Shown here one piece after another: positions 1 through 7,300 of a stretch of 10,298 nt of DNA. The notes under the pieces were generated by a model that was given only the letters and a program-made list of their open reading frames with translations, was not told the origin of the DNA and searched no databases. This DNA comes from Hemicentrotus pulcherrimus (lineage: Eukaryota; Echinodermata; Echinoidea; Camarodonta; Strongylocentrotidae). How positions within the stretch are numbered: position 1 is the stretch's first letter; each line of letters opens with the position of its first letter. The stretch spans positions 58,941 to 69,238 of the forward strand of contig BEXV01001716.1 in assembly GCA_003118195.1 (NCBI GenBank). Direction: 5' to 3'. A program made the translations under genes and the position numbers.

Positions 1-389
1 CTCGAAATGTACGATTAGTTTCAATATCATTTTGAGAAAAATATAGACGAGTTCGGTACGTAATTCTCTGGGAAGATCATTGTATAAACTATAAAGCATG
101 AATCCCTTAATTAGCATTGATCTATCATTGATCTACAACGAGGCTCATGCTATTTACTTGTCTGTCATTTGAGTTACAATGATAGCCTGAATACAGATTT
201 TTCTTCTTCAGCTGGCCGGTTCATACTTTTTGATTTGTGTCTTATGTTTTTGTACATTATAGAAATTCAACATATTCATCAACATATTCACCTCCTCTTT
301 TTCTTCTCGTCCTTCTTATTTTTCTTCTTTTACTTTATCATTTCTATCAGCAGTTTAATGTTCATCAAATCTTTATAACTTTTTCTTTT

Positions 390-590
390 TTTTTCTTAGC
401 TGTCTGTAAATACTGCTATCGTAACTTATTCATTTTGTACATATATCTTGGGGATCCCGCTGGAAATAAACTCTCAAGTTCTCACGGGTTATCCTGTTCC
501 AAGCTGACTTAATTTTGATCTGTTATTCATTTTTTTGTTTTTTAATGTTGGAAGCTTGGCAAATGAAAATCAATCAATCAATCAATAAAT
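390..590 (+). mobile_element. LINE-like 3' tail with (ATCA)n end
   Basis: The stretch CTTGGGGATCCCGCTGGAAA near 447-466 is followed by AATAAACTC, then by CGGGTTATCCTG, and ends in an ATCA tetranucleotide run and AATAAAT (569-590). This arrangement, a GGGGAyCCC-type segment, a small ORF-less tail and a short tandem terminus, resembles the 3' ends of CR1/L2/Jockey-type non-LTR retrotransposons in marine invertebrates. No coding part is recognisable upstream, so this would be a 5'-truncated remnant. The call comes from memory of such tails, not from a search. Confidence 0.4.
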
Positions 591-781
591 TGGTCATATC
601 TCATTGCTATCTGTTTGTATTCATTTGGGGGAGGGGGTTGAAACCGAATTAGCCCTGCATGTGAAGGCTTTATGGATGATGTTATTTTTCAAATGGATTT
701 GATCCTCTATATCTTCAAAAACCTATAATGTAGATTTTTTTCATCCATGTTGTACTAATAACAGAAACAGGTCATCCTTAT

Positions 782-855
782 CCAGGAGGAAAAAAGAGAG
801 AATAAAGTGAGCGAAAGGGAGAGAAAGACAGAGGGAGAGAGAGAGAGAGAGAGAG
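782..855 (+). repeat. Homopurine tract with (GA)n microsatellite
   Basis: About 74 bases are almost entirely G and A, broken by a few C/T, and end in roughly eleven GA units (834-855). It lies 350 bases upstream of the start codon. Such mirror-like purine tracts can adopt triplex structure and bind GAGA-type factors, but nothing here proves a regulatory role. Confidence 0.8.
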
Positions 856-1149
856 CATGTGTAACTGTAAGCGATATGGTGTTATGATACAGTGTTTGAT
901 CAGAATCAAAATGAAAAAGTTAAAGAGTGATAATACAAAATATACAGAAATTTGAAAAAGCTGAATATGAACATTAAATCAATTGATATTATTTTCAGTC
1001 ACCGTATTTCTTTCCACTGATGTAAATTAAAATGCAAAAATGATAACATATCAAAAAGATAGATAAAAAAGTTACACACCGTTCTCCATAGTCGATCCAT
1101 TCATTTAAAACTGAGACTACCAACATTTTCCTTCATTTCTTTCATATAG

Positions 1150-1202
1150 CTCTTGTCTATTTGACTTTGAATTCTTTCGGGGTTTGAGTTGGAGAGTTTA
1201 CG
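1150..1202 (+). other. SUPT7L: 5' UTR part of the first coding exon (putative acceptor at 1149)
   Basis: A pyrimidine-rich stretch ending in CATATAG (AG at 1148-1149) looks like a 3' splice site. This suggests the coding start lies in the second exon of the transcript, with a non-coding first exon further upstream. The frame of the chosen ATG meets a TGA at 1185-1187, so translation cannot begin upstream within this exon. An unspliced leader that simply runs through here is also possible. Confidence 0.45.
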
Positions 1203-1360
1203 ATGAGTGGTCATTGGGGTGAGATGACAGGGTCGATAGTTTCCCCTGTGACATCCTCAATGGTGGACATGGAAGCCTTGGCCATGAAGTCACAGAGTGT
1301 CCAAGTTAAAGTTCCTCATCTTCATCAGCCTTCTGCTCTACAGAAGCCACAAGTTCACCA
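1203..1360 (+). CDS. SUPT7L: SUPT7L coding exon 1 (start codon)
   Basis: This exon encodes residues 1-52 plus two bases of codon 53. The ATG at 1203 is chosen because an in-frame TGA lies 16 bases upstream and because the peptide begins MSGHWGEM, like the Y-W-G-E near the start of vertebrate SUPT7L. Downstream, the segment [12 protein letters not shown] matches the conserved P-x-L-H-Q-P-S-A of the family. The exon ends at a perfect GTAAGT donor (1361), leaving phase CA|. It has no predicted globular domain and is probably flexible, as in the vertebrate proteins. An internal ATG at codon 8 is a less likely start because the H-W-G-E motif would be lost. Confidence 0.9.
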
Positions 1361-4300
1361 GTAAGTATTTATCAAGGGATTGCATTTGATTTATTATCTT
1401 TATTATATTTCTGCTGATAGTATAACTTTGAATTAACCAAAATTCAGAGGGATGTCAAAATGTGAAGGAAACAAAGTTCTATACACTCTATTTTAAAGGG
1501 ATCCGGTAACTTTGTCTCAGATTCTGAAACAAAATTCTGGATTTAGCTCATGATGCAATGATAATTATAAACCTTTAGGTCAGTCAGGAACCCCATAACT
1601 TTTACAAGCCGATCGCCTGTCTGATTATCAAGATATTATGATTGGAATTACACATTTTGAAAACCGTTCGCCTGACTTTTTTCATAACGCTACAGTCTAT
1701 TGGGGAAAATGAGTATGGTAAAACCGGTCACTCAAAGATTTTTACTTTTTTGAGGTACTTCTTGATCATTTTGAAGCGCAATTTTTTTAGGGCTTCAATA
1801 TTACACCATTTCACAGACACTGATAACACGTAGGGCCGGGTATCTCAGATTTAACATTGTTAAACGATCCCTTTAAGCGTTGGATCTAGTTAATTCATGA
1901 AACAAACAATAGATAGCCACAGTTGGGGAAGTCATGGCAACGTGGCAGTATAGAATCTCACTCCATACTCCATAGCATATAGATTTTTAGTATAAATATG
2001 AATCCTGGTGGTTTATCCAATAAGAAAATAAGGAGAGAAAGAGAGGGGAAAATGGAGGCTTGAGTAGGAAAAGTCTGCTTCCACCAAAAATACATTGAAA
2101 TCAGATTAACATCTTTCTCTTCTGAATCATCTCTTTCTTTATGTTTGGTTTCCTTCACCAGATTGCAGTCTGAATTATGCCGCCCTGATGTGACCAGCCT
2201 TCACTCTATAGACTTGCTCAAGCATTGCAGGCAGATCAGAATGAGAATGCTCACACACCAACATCAGCAAGACTCATCTGTAAGTTCTATCACTTCATTT
2301 TATACAACTTAACATAGCCGATTCCTTGTTTTTTAATCATTTTGGAATATGAAATAGAAACACCATGTTTATTTGAATGATGTTATCACTTATTATCTAA
2401 TTGAAACTATGTTTATATGATTTTATTGAAATAACAAATCCATTGATAAAATGTCTGTTGTTACGATGATATACTCTGGATAAACTAAGTGCCTTTAAAA
2501 TTCTTCAAACAAAGATTTAACTAGTAATTTATTTCATTCATCTAAAACCTCCACTCTCTCCACACTAGAAGTGTTCTATGGCGTTTTTCTTGTGTTCATT
2601 ACATAATGCACTTGTATCAATTCTAAAGTTCCTTTTCTTTGATTTTTTTTTTTTTTTNTGTATCTTTCAGAGCTAATGAATTGATTAAATTTTGGGGTCA
2701 CAGGGCTCATTATGTATGCAAAAATAGCTTGTGATCGCGTTATCTCAAGAACCTATTGATGGATTACCGCTAAACTTGGATCATATATGTATCTTGCACG
2801 CCCACTTCAAGGATCCCGAGCTAAAATAAAGGACGGATTCATATAAGACCAAAAACAAGAAATTACTAAAATAAGAAATCAGAAATCACCACACGATTAA
2901 TGGGCACAAGAAGACCAAATACAAGAAATTACTAAAATAAGAAATCAGAAATCACCACATAATTAATGGTACGAGAACTCATATATTGAAATGCATGGAA
3001 AAGTCAGCGGGCATATGCCAGGTGGCTACCATGCCAACCATTGTTAACTTGGAAACATGTTCAGCAGCCCGGCACGCGCCTGTCGGGGATCCTGTGCTAA
3101 AAATAAAGGGCTGATTAATTTGAAACCAATTACCTTGTTCAGCGGCATATTGCACAAGGTATGAATGTTCTACAAAATCTTTCTGTTCTTAGACGCATCA
3201 GACGTGGCCTACCAGACTCGTTAAAGATCACTACTTGGTTAAGAATTTGTGAAGAATCTTTGACAAGTTTCTTTAAATGTGTCAGAATACGCTCATCAAC
3301 TATGTCTGCCAGACATTCAACATCTCTGCCTATTATTTTCTTTGCTGCTTTAATAACCCTTCCCAGCTTTGTTCTATCCTGAGCCCTCAGAGAATAAAAG
3401 CAAACAACACAGCAGTATGTAATCACAGATTGAATGACTGAGCTATAAAAAAAACTTCATGATATCTTTACTCACATTTTCCTGAGAAAGTACAACCTCT
3501 GGTTTGCCTTTGAGTGTGTTTTCTTAACATGCACGTCCCATGACATACTACTATCAATATGAACTCCCAAGTATTTGTATTCGGTGACAATATCAACATT
3601 CTCATCATGAACAGTTACTGGAATGATGTCATTCTTCTGCCTTCTGAAATCTATGATCATTTCCTTTGTTTTTACTATAATCAATACCAGATTGTTTGCT
3701 TGACACCAATTCACAAACTTAGTTACTTCATCTCTGTATTGCTTTTCATCATTCTGACATATAAGACCCAAGATAACTGTGTCATCTGCATATTTGATAA
3801 TAGTACAGAATTCATTTTCCATCTTACAATCAATAGTGTAAACACTGAACAAAAAAGGAGACAGTACACAGCATTGAGGGACGCCTACCTTGTAACCTTT
3901 AGTCCTCTGTTCCCTATTCTGTAGAAAATTCAGAACCCAAGAGCATAAGCTTGGATGGACCCCCAAGACCTGAAGTTTCTGTTGCATAGGTTTTTGGCTT
4001 GTCTGAGTGTTCTCATAACTTATGCCAGTGGGTCATGATAGCATCATCTACACCTTTGTTAGCCTGATAGGCAAACTGAAACGGGTTTCTCTTCACCTGA
4101 GAAATAAGTGCATTTCTAACAAGTTTCTAACAAATAAAAGGTCTAAAAATCATTGCAATCAATACCCCAAAAAGGGTGAAATATTGCACTCAGTGTTTGT
4201 TTTATACTTATATGTCATTGCCAGCTTCATTTTAATTGTTGAAATAGCTGAAACCCTTTTATTATTTCCCTCCTTTCAGATGTCCACGATTAAAGCTTCC

Positions 4301-7300
4301 CGATGGAAGCATTGAGATTGATGCTGGGACCGCCAGACAGCTCAGCTGTAGGGCAGTGGCCACCATCTGCTCACATAATGGATATGATTGTAAGTTAAAT
4401 GCCCATATAGAATAGTCAATTGTAAGACATAATGCTCTAACTTAAATTGCTCAGCAGTCAGTTTGTAACATTATATCTTGAATTCCTGACCTCGACTGTA
4501 GGCCCAAGAATAACTTTCACCAGAATTTATTTTTCGGAATTAGGCATTTATAATTTTCATGACAAGTACAAGTCCCACAAAAATGCAAACTACAGTAACT
4601 ACAATATCCAATCTAGAACATTACCTAAAACTCGTTAGCAGTTCATACTATCTTTAATAAATTATAGAACAGAGAAAATGGTGGAATACCTAATGTTGTA
4701 CTCATTTGCAAGTGGAGTCTTGAGTACACTGCTACGTGTTTCTAATCATCAAATGAAGAATTGTGGTTGTGTTCATTTGTGCAGAAGGAGTGCACTACCA
4801 CCAATTATGATATAAAATTGTAAGTATTACTTAGAAAAGTAAGTACTCCGGTAAATTTTCATTAATGAAATAAAGATAACAAAACATAATAGCTTAGATT
4901 TCAGCAAACCTAGTCTATTAATTGACAAGGTTTGGACGGTGTAGAATATCAGACAGTTATGTTATGCATCATTACTCGACAGTTGTGACACCTTAATTTA
5001 ATGATATTTCTTTCAATCATTTTCTTCCCCTCCATATTCATAGCAAGTCAGGAATCTTCATTAGAAACATTATCTGACGTTCTCCAGGAGTTCTTATGTA
5101 ACACCTGTAGACTATTGAGAGTTGCAGTAGACAGAGAGGCTCATACGGGACATACAGGATTCCAAGTAAGTGGGACTATTAGCATGAGATTAGTATGATA
5201 TCAGTTTATATGAATATTATATTATAGAAATAGTCATCATGTATGATTGGTCACCTCAAACTACTAAAGATTTAAAAAACCCAACAATAGGGTGAATGGT
5301 ACTTAAGATAACTTTTGTAGGAACAAGCAAAAGTAATACATGCGCAGTGAACAATAGTTATGTACCGGTAGATTATGTAGAAAGGTGACCTGAGGTAATG
5401 TACACCAGTTCTACCAGTTACACCATTTATACCAGTTATACCAGTTACACTATTTATACCAGTTATACCAGTTCTACCAGTTACACTATTTATACCAGTT
5501 ATACCAGTTCTACCAGTTACACCATTTATATCAGTTATACCAGTTATACCACTTCTACCAGTTTACACCATTTATACCAGTTATACCAGTTATACCAGTT
5601 ATACCAGTTCTACCAGTTACACCATTTATACCAGTTCTACCAGTTCTACCAGATCAGTCACTCCAGTTCTACCGGTAACACCAGTTACACCAGTTCTATC
5701 AGTTATACAAGGTGTAAACGTTACACCAGCTACATCAGTTCTACCAGTTACACCATTTATACAAGATACACCAGTGAGTTACACCAATTATACCAGGAGT
5801 ACCAGTTAAGCCAGTTAAAACAGTTATACAAGATAAGTCAAACCAGCTCTACTGGTAACACCAGTTACATCAGTTATACCAGAAACACAAGTTAGACCAT
5901 TTACATCAATTCTACCAGGTACACCAGTTTGCTAGTTACACCAGTTACAACAGATATACCAATTACACCAGTAGCACCATTTACACCAGTTATACCAGTT
6001 ACACTTGTTTTATCATTTATACCAGTCACCCTAGTTACACCAGTTATACCTTTCATGCCAGATGTATATGTGATATCTATACTCTGGATTGAAGAGCTGC
6101 TGTAACTTGAAGAGTTATTTGAAAGTAAAATGCCATACAATTTTTTTTCACCACCCATTTAATCTTTCCATCCATATTTCTTATGCCAGATGTTTCAACA
6201 TGTATACTAAACAGTTACCTGACACTAATGAATGTTTCTTTATCTCTGTTAGGACACTCTTTCCCAAGTATTCCATGAGATTGGTGTCGGGAGCACACAG
6301 ACACTTATCAACTTCTGGAAGACGAGGATACAAGACTACCATGACCGCATCTTGAAACAGACAGAGGAAATCAGAGAGAAATATGAAGATATGAAGGTAT
6401 TTAAGCAAGCAATATTGGTTGTGTCACAAGATCTCTAGATCAGGGCCCCATTTCACAAAACTTGTCATCAGTGACAAATGACACCTTATGTAATAAGCTA
6501 CTGAAATCCTCGCTTCTGATTGGTTATCAGCAGATTTGTCACTGATTTTTGTCATTTGTCATTGAAAAAAGACTTTGTGAAGAAAAAAAAAAAACAGCTG
6601 TCAGAGGTTCAAATATCATTTGGGGCAATGATGAATCCTAGAATTGATTTGAAAGAAGACTGTTGTAAGATAATAAAAAAATTAAACAGGCCCTTTAGAG
6701 CATCATTTAAAATCCAAGACATAAACTGAAAGGTATATAGCCCTAATTTTGATAAGAATGAATTTTTTAATTGACTACTTTTGGTTCTTTATTTCAAAGT
6801 GTATATTGTTGCATTGTTCCAACTAAAGTAAGTAGTTTTAACCTTGAATTGAGGATTTGTGATGGTTATTTAAACCTATTAATATGATGTTAATTTATTT
6901 TCAAAAATTTATCAAAGAACTGGTCATCAATATGCCATCATCCTGTTAATCCACTTAGCCAATGGATTTTTATATCAATCCTTAACTGTGTCTGATTTTA
7001 AAACTTTTGCTTTACAGAACCCAAATTACCAGTCCCAAGATGACAAGTCTCCAAGGTAAGGAAGAACTTCCTAGAAATGTCTATGTCCTGGTACTTCTGT
7101 CATTAGTCAACCCAATGAACAAATCCATGTACTATATTTGATACACTGTCTTTCATTGCTTCTCTGCACATTTTTCCTACTCAATATTTTATTTGTATGC
7201 CCTCTGTTCTCAATATTTGACCTACAAAATAACTGGTGTTGTCTTTTACTTAAAGAGGATGTAGTTTAGCAAATACTGGTTAAAGCCATCTATGTCTTCT

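Larger units (their letters stand above)
1..1149. other. Upstream non-coding region
   Basis: No protein of recognisable type is encoded here. It contains the LINE-like tail and the purine tract listed separately. The remainder is AT-rich sequence with pyrimidine runs (about 290-400) and no clear TATA, initiator or CpG-rich promoter. The promoter and any non-coding first exon of the SUPT7L gene may be here or further upstream. Confidence 0.5.
3139..4126 (-). mobile_element. Degenerate non-LTR retrotransposon (LINE) fragment, antisense in intron 2
   Basis: Read on the minus strand, the pieces run from [11 protein letters not shown] near 4126, through [18 protein letters not shown] (about 4079-4026), into a reverse transcriptase core with YADD, and then to a C-terminal region ending at a stop near 3139. 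This order is that of the CR1/L2/Rex1-like LINEs. It has no 5' part, contains in-frame stops (for example 4013-4015 and 4127-4129), and shows several frame shifts. Part of the reverse transcriptase is deleted near 3988. It is a dead, 5'-truncated copy. Clade assignment is by motif memory only. Confidence 0.9.
2280..4279 (+). other. SUPT7L: Intron 2 (probably two introns with an unseen exon)
   Basis: This 2-kb interval begins with GTAAGT and ends with TTTCAG. From 2282 to 2640 it is AT-rich with no recognised feature. A T-run with one unresolved base (N at 2658) follows, then a repeat block (2668-3129), the antisense retrotransposon fragment (3139-4126), and AT-rich sequence to 4279. Because exon 2 ends in phase 0 and exon 3 needs two preceding bases, a coding exon of length 2 modulo 3 should lie in here. 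I could not find one with both good splice sites and family-like sequence. Confidence 0.6.

Noticed and set aside
237..512. 91-codon plus-strand open frame near the window start
   Set aside because: It is mostly translated pyrimidine runs (Phe, Leu, Ser) that pass into the LINE-like 3' tail. No domain was seen.
2569..2613. Candidate missing exon after the strong acceptor-like CCACTCTCTCCACACTAG at 2551-2568
   Set aside because: The frame after it gives a hydrophobic peptide unlike the SUPT7L linker. The available GT sites are weak and the best one leaves the wrong phase.
3143..3158. 16-base micro-exon between TTGTTCAG and GTATGA
   Set aside because: Its length is 1 modulo 3, which does not repair the exon 2-3 phase, and it overlaps the end of the LINE coding fragment.
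3559..3924. 121-codon plus-strand open frame
   Set aside because: It is the antisense shadow of the reverse transcriptase fragment on the minus strand, where the family motifs are clear.
5398..5895. 165-codon plus-strand open frame rich in Tyr, Thr and Ser
   Set aside because: It is the translation of the 9-bp minisatellite. The period is a multiple of three and the unit has no stop, so openness is automatic. The same array is open on the other strand at 5901-6158.
5401..6050. CRISPR-like array
   Set aside because: The units are contiguous 9-mers without unique spacers, in an animal intron.
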